Position numbers and translations under genes: made by a program. Positions 16,166 through 25,954 of a DNA stretch of 64,000 nt are shown one piece after another (position 1 is the first letter of the stretch; each line of letters begins with the position of its first letter). The DNA is from JAVJST01 sp965229715 (GTDB lineage: Bacteria; Pseudomonadota; Alphaproteobacteria; Rhodospirillales; Casp-alpha2). The DNA lies in NCBI GenBank assembly GCA_965229715.1, contig CBDDJL010000004.1:744001-808000 (forward strand), given 5' to 3'. Below the pieces are notes generated by a model. The model saw only the letters and a program-made list of their open reading frames with translations. It was not told where the DNA came from and did not search any database.

Positions 16166-17080
16166 ATGAACGCGACACCTCTCACCGGCACATCCATCGC
16201 CTTCATCGGACTCGGCCTCATGGGCAAGCCCATGGCGCGCAACCTGCACCGGGCGGGCGCGGCCATGACCGTCGCCAGCCGCTCGCCGGGACCGGTCGAC
16301 GAACTGGCCGGCGACGGCATGACGGCGGCGGGCAGTGCGGCCGAGGCAGCGGCGGCCATCGGCTCGGCGGGAATCATTATCCTGATGCTGCCCGACACGC
16401 CGGCGGTCGAGGCGGTTGTCGCCGACGACGCCAACGAATCCCGGAGCATCCTCGTGGGCCTGCAACCGGGCGCGCTGGTCGTCGACATGGGCACCACCGA
16501 TGCGCTGGTTACGCGCGATCTGGCGGCGAAGGTCGAGGCCGCTGGCGGCCACTATGTCGATGCGCCGGTATCGGGCGGACAGATCGGCGCCGAGGCCGGC
16601 GACCTGGTCATCATGGCCGGCGGATCGGAAGCCGACATCGCGCGCGCCATGCCGGTGTTCGGCGTGCTCAGCAAGCAGACCACGCGGGTCGGCGATGTCG
16701 GCGCCGGTCAGGTCGCCAAGGCGTGCAACCAGATCATCGTCGGCCTCAACATCGGCGCGGTTGCCGAGGCGCTGGCGCTGGCCGGTGCCGCCGGCGTCGA
16801 TCCGGCGAAGGTGCGTGAAGCGCTGAAGGGCGGCTTCGCCGACAGTCGCATCCTCGAAGTCCACGGCCAACGCATGATCGACCGCACATTTGCGCCCGGC
16901 GGCAAATCGACGACGCAACGCAAGGACATGGATCAGGGCCTGGCGCTCGGCCGCGCCGTCGGGCTCGATCTGCCAGCCACCGCGCTGGGCCGGGATCTTT
17001 ACGACATGCTGATCGAGGCCGGGCACGGCGGGCTCGACCATTCGGCGCTGATCAAGGCCATCGATCCGGACTGGGACTGA
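16166..17080 (+). CDS. NAD(P)-dependent beta-hydroxyacid dehydrogenase (2-hydroxy-3-oxopropionate reductase-like)
   Basis: The 304-residue protein has the N-terminal Rossmann fingerprint IAFIGLGLMGKPMARNL, the substrate-binding DAPVSGGQIGAEAGDLVIMAGG, and the catalytic Lys in GQVAKACNQIIVG, which together define the beta-hydroxyacid dehydrogenase family (tartronate semialdehyde reductase, 3-hydroxyisobutyrate dehydrogenase and relatives). The RKDMDQGLALGRAVGLDLP ending is typical of GarR/GlxR-like members. Exact substrate is open. ATG at 16166 chosen because the upstream in-frame ATG at 16091 adds unconserved sequence near the MNT operator. Divergent from mntA. Confidence 0.88.
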   Translation: MNATPLTGTSIAFIGLGLMGKPMARNLHRAGAAMTVASRSPGPVDELAGDGMTAAGSAAEAAAAIGSAGIIILMLPDTPAVEAVVADDANESRSILVGLQPGALVVDMGTTDALVTRDLAAKVEAAGGHYVDAPVSGGQIGAEAGDLVIMAGGSEADIARAMPVFGVLSKQTTRVGDVGAGQVAKACNQIIVGLNIGAVAEALALAGAAGVDPAKVREALKGGFADSRILEVHGQRMIDRTFAPGGKSTTQRKDMDQGLALGRAVGLDLPATALGRDLYDMLIEAGHGGLDHSALIKAIDPDWD

Positions 17081-17148
17081 CCCCGTCTCTCCATCTCAAG
17101 GGCGCACTGTCGGTGCGGAGCGGCGAGCATTTCCTCCGGCGTTCTCGT

Positions 17149-17162
17149 TGTGGTATACCACA
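17149..17162. promoter_or_regulatory. GntR-type operator palindrome
   Basis: A perfect 14-base palindrome, TGTGGTATACCACA, centred 26 bases before the GTG of the isochorismatase-like gene. The TGGTnnACCA core is typical of FadR-subfamily GntR regulators. No GntR gene is present in the window. Confidence 0.65.
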
Positions 17163-17181
17163 GAATCGGAGGACAACGTTC

Positions 17182-17724
17182 GTGCTGATCAAACCGAAAG
17201 ACAGTTGCCTGATCGTTATCGACATGCAGGACCGACTGGTGCCCGCCATGCAGGCCCCGGCGCGAACCATCCGCAATGCCGGCATTCTGATTCGCGCCGC
17301 CGACCGGCTCGATATCCCGATCCTGATGACCGAGCAGTACCCGAAGGGTCTCGGGCGCACCGTAGAGCAGCTTGCCGGCGTCAGCGCAAAAGCGCAGGTC
17401 GTCGAGAAAACGCACTTTTCCTGCATGCAGGAACCGGCCTTCGCGGCGGCGTTTCATGCGCTGGGGCGCAAACAGGCCGTTATCGCCGGTATGGAGGCAC
17501 ACATCTGCGTCCTGCAGACGGGCGTTCAGCTGATGGACGAAGGCTTCGAGATCTTTGTCGTCACCGATGCGACATCGTCGCGCACGCTTGAAAGCGAACA
17601 AGCCTGTCTCGACCGGCTGCAGGCCTGTGGCGCCGGCATCGTGACGACGGAAATGGCCGTGTTCGAATGGCTTGGCGCGGCCGGCACGCCGGCGTTCAAG
17701 GAACTGTTGCCGCTGATCAAGTAG
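17182..17724 (+). CDS. Isochorismatase/nicotinamidase-family cysteine hydrolase
   Basis: A 180-residue hydrolase of the isochorismatase fold: VIDMQDRLVPAM supplies the catalytic Asp, VVEKTHFSC the Lys, and AGMEAHICVLQT the nucleophilic Cys with its cis-peptide-type context. The size and TEQYPKGLGRTVEQL segment resemble YcaC/YcaC-like and other uncharacterised amidohydrolases. The GTG start at 17182 has GGAGG nine bases upstream; the longer frame crosses a palindromic operator. It ends one base from the convergent metallophosphoesterase stop. Substrate unknown. Confidence 0.85.
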   Translation: MLIKPKDSCLIVIDMQDRLVPAMQAPARTIRNAGILIRAADRLDIPILMTEQYPKGLGRTVEQLAGVSAKAQVVEKTHFSCMQEPAFAAAFHALGRKQAVIAGMEAHICVLQTGVQLMDEGFEIFVVTDATSSRTLESEQACLDRLQACGAGIVTTEMAVFEWLGAAGTPAFKELLPLIK

Positions 17725-17725
17725 A

Positions 17726-18895
17726 TCAACCCGCCCGAAGCGTGATCCGCGTGATTTCCGACGGTGCGGCGAACCGCTTCGGCGGCCCCCAGTAGCCGAC
17801 GCCCCGGCTGATGTAGATCTGCATCCGCCCGTGCCGCCGGAGGCCCGCGACATAGGGCTGCTGCAGCCGGACGAAATGGTTCCACGGCCAGAACTGGCCA
17901 CCGTGGGTATGCCCGGAGAGCTGCAGATCGAACCCCGCCTGCTCCGCCTCCAGGGCCGAACGCGGCTGGTGCGCCAGCAGAACCTTCGGCGCGTGCGCCG
18001 GGCTGCCTGCGGCGGCGGTCACCGGGTCGCTGACATGATCGGGATGCACGGCGGCGGCCTTGTAATCGTTGACGCCGGCGAGGACCAGTTGGCCGCCGTC
18101 ATGATCGATCATAACGTGTTCGTTCATCAACGGGCGCATGCCGAGACCGCGGAACACCTCGACCCATTCGTCGGCGCCCGAATAGTACTCGTGATTGCCG
18201 GTCACGACGTAGGTGCCGTGACGCGCGCGCAGGCCCGCCAGCGGCGCGACATGCGGTTCCAGGCGGCTGACCTTGCCGTCGACGATATCGCCCGTAATGG
18301 CGATGACGTCGGCGCCAAGGCCGTTAACCCGGTCGACGACGCGCCGGACGAAATTGCCCTTGATCGTCGGTCCGATATGAATATCCGTGATCTGGGCGAT
18401 GGTCATGCCGTCGAGCGCAGCCGGCAGACGCTCGAGCATCACGTCAACGTCGACGACGCGCGCCGTCCGGCGTGCATTGATCAGGCCGATGACGGAAACC
18501 AGCGTCGCCAGCACGATGACGCCGGCAGCGCTCTGGCCGGCCCATTCAGCCGAGCGCAGAAACACCAGCGAGATATCCCGAAGGACAGTCAGCACCAGGA
18601 CGCTGGAAAACCAACCGAGGGTCAGGCCGCCGGCCCAAACCATGCGATCGATCACGTCGGCACGGTGAAAAAATGCATGCGCCAACGTACCGACGGGAAT
18701 CAACACCACGGAAACGGCCAGCAAGGCGCCGCCGATGGCAAGGCCGACCGCATCCATCGGCATATCCGGCAACAGCCGCGCACCGACATAGGCATGCAGC
18801 ACGCATCCGACGAGGAACACCTTGCGGGCGAACCGGCGGATCCGGGGCCGGCGTTCCGGCGGAATGGGCGGGTCTTCGTCGTCGGCGTCAGTCAT
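17726..18895 (-). CDS. Membrane-anchored metallophosphoesterase
   Basis: A 389-residue protein with four N-terminal membrane helices (about 28-150) followed by a calcineurin-like phosphoesterase domain. The dinuclear metal motifs are all present: ITDIHIGP, ITGDIVDG, VTGNHEYY, LLAHQPR and LSGHTHGGQ. Related YkuE/YaeI-type enzymes act on phospholipid headgroups such as UDP-diacylglucosamine or cell-surface substrates, but the substrate here is not known. The ATG at 18895 starts the conserved acidic tail; the longer frame extends backwards across groEL and is not credible. About 200 bases separate it from the groEL terminator. Confidence 0.88.
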   Translation of the reverse strand: MTDADDEDPPIPPERRPRIRRFARKVFLVGCVLHAYVGARLLPDMPMDAVGLAIGGALLAVSVVLIPVGTLAHAFFHRADVIDRMVWAGGLTLGWFSSVLVLTVLRDISLVFLRSAEWAGQSAAGVIVLATLVSVIGLINARRTARVVDVDVMLERLPAALDGMTIAQITDIHIGPTIKGNFVRRVVDRVNGLGADVIAITGDIVDGKVSRLEPHVAPLAGLRARHGTYVVTGNHEYYSGADEWVEVFRGLGMRPLMNEHVMIDHDGGQLVLAGVNDYKAAAVHPDHVSDPVTAAAGSPAHAPKVLLAHQPRSALEAEQAGFDLQLSGHTHGGQFWPWNHFVRLQQPYVAGLRRHGRMQIYISRGVGYWGPPKRFAAPSEITRITLRAG

Positions 18896-19100
18896 GGCCA
18901 GACGGATATAGGTGCGTCTTGGGGCAATGAGAAGTACGAAATCAGCGGGTGCGTCATTCCTGAGAAGCTTGTGCCCGCGTAGGCCGGCATCGGAAATCAA
19001 GCCGATTCGACCCATACGCTCACCCTCGAAAATTGAGGGATCGCGCCGGGCCAACCCAACCATCCCCCGGCGCGATGGCATTGAGGTATACAGTTCATTC

Positions 19101-19130
19101 AAAAGAAAAGGCCGCTCCGAAGAGCGGCCT
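19101..19130 (-). terminator. groESL intrinsic terminator
   Basis: Perfect 9-base stem AGGCCGCTC/GAGCGGCCT with a four-base loop (19109-19130), followed on the minus strand by TTTTCTTTT (19101-19109). It lies 31 bases past the groEL stop. Confidence 0.9.
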
Positions 19131-19160
19131 TTCCCGTGTAGACGTGTCGGAAGGGGTGGC

Positions 19161-20813
<1,653 letters not shown>

Positions 20814-20887
20814 TTGAGTGTAACTCCCTTACGTCTGCAATTGGTGTTGGGAAACTTGAGGCGTAATGAAAACCGAAGAAGCCGCCG

Positions 20888-21208
20888 TTAGGCCGCCTTC
20901 TTCGTCTTCGCCTTGGCCTTCTGGTCGAGAATGCCGAGAATGTCGGATTCCTTCATGATCAGCAGGTCTTCACCGTCGATCTTCACTTCGGTGCCCGACC
21001 ACTTGCCGAACAGGATGCGATCGCCGGCCTTGACGTCGAGCGCGGTCACGCTACCGTCGTCGGCCTTGTGACCGGCACCGACGGCGACGACTTCGCCTTC
21101 GCTCGGCTTTTCCTGCGCGGTATCGGGGATGATCACGCCACCGGCGGTCTTTACGTCGGACTCGACGCGACGCACCAGAACGCGGTCGTGAAGCGGCCTA
21201 AAACCCAT
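20888..21208 (-). CDS. groS: Co-chaperonin GroES (HSP10)
   Basis: A 106-residue GroES: FRPLHDRVLVRRVESD at the start, the mobile loop KTAGGVIIPDTAQEKPSEGE, the roof loop KAGDRILFGKWSGTEVKIDGE, and LLIMKESDILGIL near the end. The tail is unusually lysine- and alanine-rich (DQKAKAKTKKAA), about ten residues longer than the common 95-96. The ATG at 21208 is used; four more in-frame codons upstream are unconserved. First gene of the groESL operon. Confidence 0.98.
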   Translation of the reverse strand: MGFRPLHDRVLVRRVESDVKTAGGVIIPDTAQEKPSEGEVVAVGAGHKADDGSVTALDVKAGDRILFGKWSGTEVKIDGEDLLIMKESDILGILDQKAKAKTKKAA

Positions 21209-21256
21209 TGTACCCTCCAAAAATATTGTTGTTTACCAGTCGACTAGCCCGGATTG

Positions 21257-21283
21257 TTAGCACTCTCCGGTGCTGAGTGCCAC
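21257..21283 (-). promoter_or_regulatory. CIRCE element (HrcA operator)
   Basis: TTAGCACTC, nine bases, then GAGTGCCAC. The left arm matches the CIRCE consensus exactly; the right arm differs from GAGTGCTAA at two of its last three bases. It lies just downstream of the groES -10 element, the position where HrcA blocks transcription. Confidence 0.9.
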
Positions 21284-21284
21284 G

Positions 21285-21313
21285 GAGATAGTCCGGTCGC
21301 TTCCGGGTGTCAA
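21285..21313 (-). promoter_or_regulatory. groESL promoter, sigma-70 type
   Basis: On the minus strand a consensus -35 TTGACA (21308-21313) is followed by exactly 17 bases and a -10-like TATCTC (21285-21290). The CIRCE element begins two bases further downstream. Confidence 0.8.
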
Positions 21314-21351
21314 GCGAGGGCGCGAAATTTTTCGGAAATTTTTCGCGAAAA

Positions 21352-22038
21352 TCAGGCCGCCGCCGTGTCGTCGGCATCCACCGGGTCGACACCGCGGCGG
21401 CGCCGGTAGCGCCGGTAGAGCGCGGCGCCAAGCGCGGCGGCGATCACGAACAGGGCGACCGAGAGGCCGATCCGCAATCCCGGGTCGACGGCGACGCCGG
21501 TCCCGGCGAGTGCGAAGATCACCGTTTGCGGCACGTATCCAACCGCCGAGCCGAGCACGAAGGGCGTCAGCGGCACGCTGGAAACGCCGGCCGCGAGATT
21601 CGTCAGCAGATTGCTGCCGGCCGGCAGCAACCGGATCGCAAGTGTCGTCGAAAACGGGTTCTCGCCGAGAAATCTATCGATGCGGCGGACCTTGTCGGGA
21701 AAGCGCCGGGCGACGGCATCGCGGCCGAGAAACCGCGCATAGCTGAAACCGATGATGCACCCCATCGCCGTTCCCGCCAGCGCCAGCGCCGTGCCCTCGA
21801 GCAGACCGAACGCATAGCCGCCGGCAAAGGCGACGATTTGTCTCGGAAGCCCCACGGCGGTAACGGCGGTCGCGAGGGCAAGGAAAATGATCTCTCCCGA
21901 AAGCCCGCGGCCGCGAATGTTCTCGTCGATCCAGGCACTGTCGAACATGTCGGCCAGGCCCGCCTGCCGGGCGGCCAGGCCGAGGCCGGCCAGAATGGCC
22001 AGCATCGCCAATCCCTTCAGCATGGATGTCGACTTCAT
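21352..22038 (-). CDS. VTT/SNARE-associated (DedA-like, TVP38/TMEM64) membrane protein
   Basis: A 228-residue membrane protein with about five to six hydrophobic segments. The VTT-domain signature is visible as LPRQIVAFAGGYAFGLLEGT, GCIIGFSYARFLGRDAVARR, FSTTLAIRLLPAGSNLLTNL and PLTPFVLGSAVGYVPQTVIF. Such proteins are thought to move lipids across membranes. The ATG at 22038 overlaps the TGA of the upstream glycosyltransferase gene (ATGA), so the two are coupled, which suggests a shared role in a lipid-linked sugar pathway. The C-terminal tail is Arg- and Asp-rich. Confidence 0.87.
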   Translation of the reverse strand: MKSTSMLKGLAMLAILAGLGLAARQAGLADMFDSAWIDENIRGRGLSGEIIFLALATAVTAVGLPRQIVAFAGGYAFGLLEGTALALAGTAMGCIIGFSYARFLGRDAVARRFPDKVRRIDRFLGENPFSTTLAIRLLPAGSNLLTNLAAGVSSVPLTPFVLGSAVGYVPQTVIFALAGTGVAVDPGLRIGLSVALFVIAAALGAALYRRYRRRRGVDPVDADDTAAA

Positions 22039-22799
22039 CGCGGCGTCGCGTCCGTCACATCGGGCCGCTTCGCACGGCGTTTGAGCCAGACGACCCCGAT
22101 CAGATCCCAGATCCCGTTCCACGCCCGGTCCAGGGTGCCGTAATTCGAGCGTCCGCGTTCGCGGGGGCGATGATTGACGGGGACCGAGACGACCTTGCCG
22201 CCGCCCCGGATCATCAGGGCCGGCAAGAAACGGTGCATGTGATCGAACCGTGGCATGTCGAGAAAGTCGTCGCGGGCGAAAACCTTCAGACCGCAACCGG
22301 TGTCGGGCGTCGCATCGCCGAGTAGCGCCTGGCGCAGGCGATTGGCGAACCGCGACGAGAGCCGTTTGATCCACGTGTCCTTCCGCTCGACCCGCCAGCC
22401 GCACACCATCACGCCGGTTTCGCTCGCCGCGCGCTCCTGGCGGTACCGTTCCAGCAAGGCCGGGATATCCGCCGGATCGTTCTGCCCGTCACCGTCGAGT
22501 GTGGCGATCAGTTGGCCGGACGCTGCACGGACACCGGTCACAATCGCCGCGCTCTGACCGCAACTCGCGGCATGCCGGTACACCCTGAGCGGCGCGCCGG
22601 CCGCGGCGGCGGCGCTCAACCGTGCCGGGGTATCGTCGCGGCTGCCGTCGTCGACGTAGATGATTTCGAACGGCTCGCCGCCGTCAAGCGCGGCACGGAT
22701 TTCATCGATCAGGGGATCGATATTGCCGGCCTCGTTGCGCACGGGCACGACCACAGAAACCGCCGGCGCGCCGCCGTCCGCTCCGTCGAGATCGCTCAT
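22035..22799 (-). CDS. Family 2 glycosyltransferase (dolichol-phosphate mannosyltransferase-like)
   Basis: A 254-residue GT-A enzyme: SVVVPVRNEAGNIDPLIDEI, EIIYVDDGSRDDT and ATLDGDGQNDPADIPALL give the nucleotide-sugar site with its DxD-type acidic cluster. TPDTGCGLKVFARDDFLDMP and VNHRPRERGRSNYG are typical of DPM1/ArnC-like enzymes that transfer a sugar to polyprenyl phosphate. No C-terminal membrane pair is visible, and a separate membrane protein follows with an ATGA overlap. Acceptor and sugar are unknown. Divergent from the thioesterase gene across 135 bases. Confidence 0.88.
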   Translation of the reverse strand: MSDLDGADGGAPAVSVVVPVRNEAGNIDPLIDEIRAALDGGEPFEIIYVDDGSRDDTPARLSAAAAAGAPLRVYRHAASCGQSAAIVTGVRAASGQLIATLDGDGQNDPADIPALLERYRQERAASETGVMVCGWRVERKDTWIKRLSSRFANRLRQALLGDATPDTGCGLKVFARDDFLDMPRFDHMHRFLPALMIRGGGKVVSVPVNHRPRERGRSNYGTLDRAWNGIWDLIGVVWLKRRAKRPDVTDATPR

Positions 22800-22934
22800 C
22801 GGTCTTCGTCCCGCCGAGTGGTTGAAAGGATATGGCGGGTTTCTTACACGAGAGACACTTGTCGCCGCAAACGCCTTCGACAGAAACCGGCGGTGGCGCT
22901 ATAAGCGACGAACCGACGCCGCCGGAGAGCCGAC

Positions 22935-23447
22935 ATGCCAACCGAAATGGTCAGCCGAATTGCCGAACTCGCGACGGCACCGATAAAGGTGCCCCGGGCA
23001 CGCGTTCGTTCCGAGTGGATCGATTACAACAACCACATGAACGTCGCCTACTACGTCATGGCGTTCGACGAAGCCCTGGAACAGGTCTACGGGCAGATCG
23101 GTCTCGGTGAGCCCTACCGCGCCGCCACCGACAACTCGACCATGACTCTAGAAATGCACGTCAACTATCTGCGCGAAATCAAGGAGGGCGAGCCCTACGA
23201 TATCGATGCCCAGATACTCGGTGCCGACGCCAAGCGAGTCTGCATGTTTTTCGTCATGCGCCATGGCGAGACGGACGTCCGGGTGGCGACATCGGAAAGC
23301 ATGATGATTCACGTGTCCCTGAGCGAGCGCCGTTCGACCCCCTTTCCCGATGACGTCAGAGACCGGCTCGCAACGATTGCCGAGGGACATGCGGCGCTCG
23401 AATGGCCGCCCGAGGCCGGACGCGCTGTCGGCTTCAAGAAACGCTGA
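22935..23447 (+). CDS. Hotdog-fold acyl-CoA thioesterase (4-hydroxybenzoyl-CoA thioesterase-like)
   Basis: The 170-residue protein carries the hotdog motif VRSEWIDYNNHMNVAYYVMAFDEA, in which Asp29-30 and the NHMN turn correspond to the 4HBT-family active site, followed by LEMHVNYLREIKEG. Relatives cleave acyl-CoA or, in some alphaproteobacteria, betainyl-CoA during carnitine breakdown. No carnitine genes are adjacent, so the substrate is open. It ends 13 bases before phoR and is probably cotranscribed with it, although the functional link is unclear. Confidence 0.85.
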   Translation: MPTEMVSRIAELATAPIKVPRARVRSEWIDYNNHMNVAYYVMAFDEALEQVYGQIGLGEPYRAATDNSTMTLEMHVNYLREIKEGEPYDIDAQILGADAKRVCMFFVMRHGETDVRVATSESMMIHVSLSERRSTPFPDDVRDRLATIAEGHAALEWPPEAGRAVGFKKR

Positions 23448-23460
23448 CATCCGGCTGATC

Positions 23461-24528
23461 ATGGATCGACTGCCCCTCGCCGTTCTCGACCATCTGCCCG
23501 ATCCGGTGATCCTGGTCGATGCGCACCGAAACATCATGGCCGTCAACAAGGCGGCGCTATATCTACTCGATGCGCCCCGCGTCGGCCAGGACCTGGCCAT
23601 GTCGATCCGCCATCCCGAAATCCTCGCCGCGGTCGATGCCGCGATGAACGGCGAGGCGCCTCGCGACCTGCAGGCGACCTTGCCCGGATCGCCGCCGCGC
23701 AACGTTGCGGTTCATGCAGAGAGCATTGTCGAGGACCACAATCCCGAGGGTATCGCCGCTGTCATCGTCATCGCCGATGTGACCGCCGCCAAGCGGAGCG
23801 AACGCATGCGCGCGGACTTCGTTGCCAATGCTTCGCACGAACTGCGGTCGCCGCTATCGGCAATTATCGGATTTTTGGAAACGGTATCGGATACCGCACG
23901 CGACGATGCCGACGCCAGGGAACGGTTCGTCGAGATCATGCTCCGTGAATCGCGGCGCATGACCCGGCTGATCGATGATCTGCTGTCGCTGTCGCGCGTG
24001 GAGATCAACGAGCACGTTCGGCCCACGGATCATGTCGATCTCGGCCACGTTATCGGACACGTCACGGAAACCCTGGGCGGGAAAGCCCGCGACCGGGGTC
24101 TCCGCTTCGATATCGACGTCGCCGATCGATTGCCCCCGGTCATCGGCGACGAAGAGCAGGTCGTCCAGGTCATTCACAATTTGATCGACAATGCCATCAA
24201 GTACAGCCGCGCCGACACCGCAATCGGCCTCAGCGCAAAGCCGGTCGGCCGCGTACCGGGACGAAAGGTGGCGGGCGTCTCCGTCGCCGTCACGGATCAG
24301 GGCGTCGGCATCCCGCTGGAGATGATCCCGCGTCTCACCGAACGGTTCTTCCGCGTCGACGAGGCGCGCTCCCGCTCTCTCGGCTCGACCGGGCTCGGCC
24401 TCGCGATCTGCAAGCACATCATCAACCGCCATCGCGGCCATCTCGCGATCGAAAGCGTCGAGGGATCGGGCAGTACGTTTACCGTTTGCCTGCCGTCTTC
24501 CGAGTCGGGGTCCGTTGCAGGTACATGA
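23461..24528 (+). CDS. phoR: Phosphate regulon sensor histidine kinase PhoR, without membrane helices
   Basis: A 355-residue kinase with an N-terminal PAS domain (about 5-108), a HisKA domain with His126 in VANASHELRSPLSAIIGFLE, and a HATPase with NLIDNAIKYS, DQGVGIP and GSTGLGLAICKHI. The HELRSPLSAIIGFLET motif is characteristic of PhoR. The family usually has one or two N-terminal membrane helices; none is present, even if the frame is extended upstream to 23350. It sits directly upstream of pstSCAB-phoU-phoB, and the first PhoB box begins 34 bases after its stop. It should phosphorylate PhoB at low phosphate. Confidence 0.92.
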   Translation: MDRLPLAVLDHLPDPVILVDAHRNIMAVNKAALYLLDAPRVGQDLAMSIRHPEILAAVDAAMNGEAPRDLQATLPGSPPRNVAVHAESIVEDHNPEGIAAVIVIADVTAAKRSERMRADFVANASHELRSPLSAIIGFLETVSDTARDDADARERFVEIMLRESRRMTRLIDDLLSLSRVEINEHVRPTDHVDLGHVIGHVTETLGGKARDRGLRFDIDVADRLPPVIGDEEQVVQVIHNLIDNAIKYSRADTAIGLSAKPVGRVPGRKVAGVSVAVTDQGVGIPLEMIPRLTERFFRVDEARSRSLGSTGLGLAICKHIINRHRGHLAIESVEGSGSTFTVCLPSSESGSVAGT

Positions 24529-24561
24529 CAAGACCCGCCGCTGGGCGAAAATTCGTGGTTA

Positions 24562-24601
24562 ATGTCATAAAACTGCAACACAACCGTCATAAAAGATGAC
24601 T
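24562..24601 (+). promoter_or_regulatory. Tandem PhoB (Pho) boxes upstream of pstS
   Basis: Four 7-base half-sites follow at an 11-base period: ATGTCAT, CTGCAAC, CCGTCAT and GATGACT, separated by AAAA, ACAA and AAAA. This matches the direct-repeat Pho box architecture (CTGTCAT-n4-CTGTCAT), here as two boxes in a row. A TCTAGT at about 24610-24615 could serve as the -10. Confidence 0.85.
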
Positions 24602-24731
24602 CCGACGGGTCTAGTTTCCCTCTTGGACGCTCGGAGGTTCCCCTTCCTCCCCATCCCGCCTCCGATGCGTCCGAACCCGTTTCCGAGGACTCTAGCGAGC
24701 TGACATGACCGTCGACAGGGAGACATCAAAG

Positions 24732-25781
24732 ATGAAGAGACTTATCGCTACCGCGGCCCCGGTTTTGATGATGGCCGCCGTCGCATTCGCGGGGGCCGCG
24801 GAAGCGCGCGACCAGATCCGCATCGTCGGATCGTCCACGGTCTACCCGTTCTCGACCACGGTCGCCGAACAGTTCGGCAAGACCACGTCGTTCAAGACCC
24901 CTGTTGTCGAATCGACCGGCTCGGGCGGCGGTCTCAAGCTGTTCTGCGCCGGCATCGGCACGGAGCATCCGGATATCACCAATGCTTCGCGCGCGATCAA
25001 AAGCTCGGAAATCGAGAAATGTCACAACAACGGCGTCACCGAGATTACCGAGGTGAAGGTCGGTTACGACGGCATCGTGCTTGCCAATGCGAAGACGACC
25101 GAGCCGATGGAAATCACCCGCAAGCAGCTGTTTCTTGCGCTCGCCAAGGATGTCCCCGACCCGGCCGGCAGCGAAACCCTGGTGCCGAACCCCTATCGGA
25201 AGTGGTCCGACATCGATTCGTCCCTGCCGAACGTGGAGATCGAGGTTCTCGGCCCGCCGCCGACGTCCGGAACTCGCGATGCATTCGCCGAGCTCGCGCT
25301 TGAGGGCGGTTGCAAGACGTTCGACTGGGTCAAGGCGATCAAGAAGCAGGATAAGAAGAAGTACAAGGCGATCTGCCACGGCGTGCGCGAAGACGGCGCC
25401 TGGGTCGAAGCCGGCGAGAACGACGTGCTGATCGTTCGCAAGCTCGAAGAGAACCCCGCTGCGTTCGGCGTATTCGGCTTCAGCTTCCTCGACCAGAACG
25501 CCGACAAGGTTCAGGGTTCGACCATCGAGGGCAAAGGCCCGACCTTCGAGAACATCGCCACCGGCGACTATCCGGTTTCGCGTCCGCTGTTCTTCTACGT
25601 CAAGAACGCGCACGTCGGCACGATCCCGGGCATCCGCGAGTACATCGCCGAGTTCACCAGCGACAAGGCCTGGGGCGACGAGGGCTATCTGACGGACAAG
25701 GGTCTGATCCCGATGCCGGAGGAAGAGCGCGCCAGGTACCACAAGGAGGCAAATGGCCTGATTGTGAACGTCGGCAGCTAA
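24732..25781 (+). CDS. pstS: Phosphate ABC transporter substrate-binding protein PstS
   Basis: A 349-residue periplasmic phosphate-binding protein with a Sec signal peptide (KRLIATAAPVLMMAAVAFA, cut after AEA). Phosphate-site motifs are VGSSTVYPF near the new N-terminus, ESTGSGGGLKLFC and PPTSGTRDAFAEL. The ATG at 24732 follows GGGAGA; an in-frame ATG nine codons earlier would only lengthen the signal peptide. It is first in the Pho-box-driven operon, and a hairpin after it may favour its higher expression relative to the permease genes. Confidence 0.96.
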   Translation: MKRLIATAAPVLMMAAVAFAGAAEARDQIRIVGSSTVYPFSTTVAEQFGKTTSFKTPVVESTGSGGGLKLFCAGIGTEHPDITNASRAIKSSEIEKCHNNGVTEITEVKVGYDGIVLANAKTTEPMEITRKQLFLALAKDVPDPAGSETLVPNPYRKWSDIDSSLPNVEIEVLGPPPTSGTRDAFAELALEGGCKTFDWVKAIKKQDKKKYKAICHGVREDGAWVEAGENDVLIVRKLEENPAAFGVFGFSFLDQNADKVQGSTIEGKGPTFENIATGDYPVSRPLFFYVKNAHVGTIPGIREYIAEFTSDKAWGDEGYLTDKGLIPMPEEERARYHKEANGLIVNVGS

Positions 25782-25796
25782 GCCAGGTTCGGTTCC

Positions 25797-25829
25797 GGGG
25801 AGACTTCGCTATTCCGCGGCGGTCTCCCC
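25797..25829 (+). terminator. pstS-pstC intergenic hairpin (processing or attenuation site)
   Basis: Arms GGGGAGAC and GTCTCCCC separated by 17 bases, 15 bases past the pstS stop. There is no strong T run, so partial termination or 3'-end protection of the pstS message is more likely than full termination. The rest of the gap to pstC shows nothing else. Confidence 0.5.
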
Positions 25830-25954
25830 TCAACCGCCAAGACATCATGCTTTCATATGTTTTTCCATTTTCCTGACCACGCTCAGGTCACCTGATACCG
25901 GGCAGTGACGGCCCGCAAAGAGCAAACTCCGGAACATTTGCGGACATCAACGGC

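Noticed and set aside
21352..22404. 350-residue reading of the VTT membrane protein
   Set aside because: The first 122 residues lie inside the glycosyltransferase gene and are unconserved. The ATGA overlap at 22035-22038 gives the natural start.
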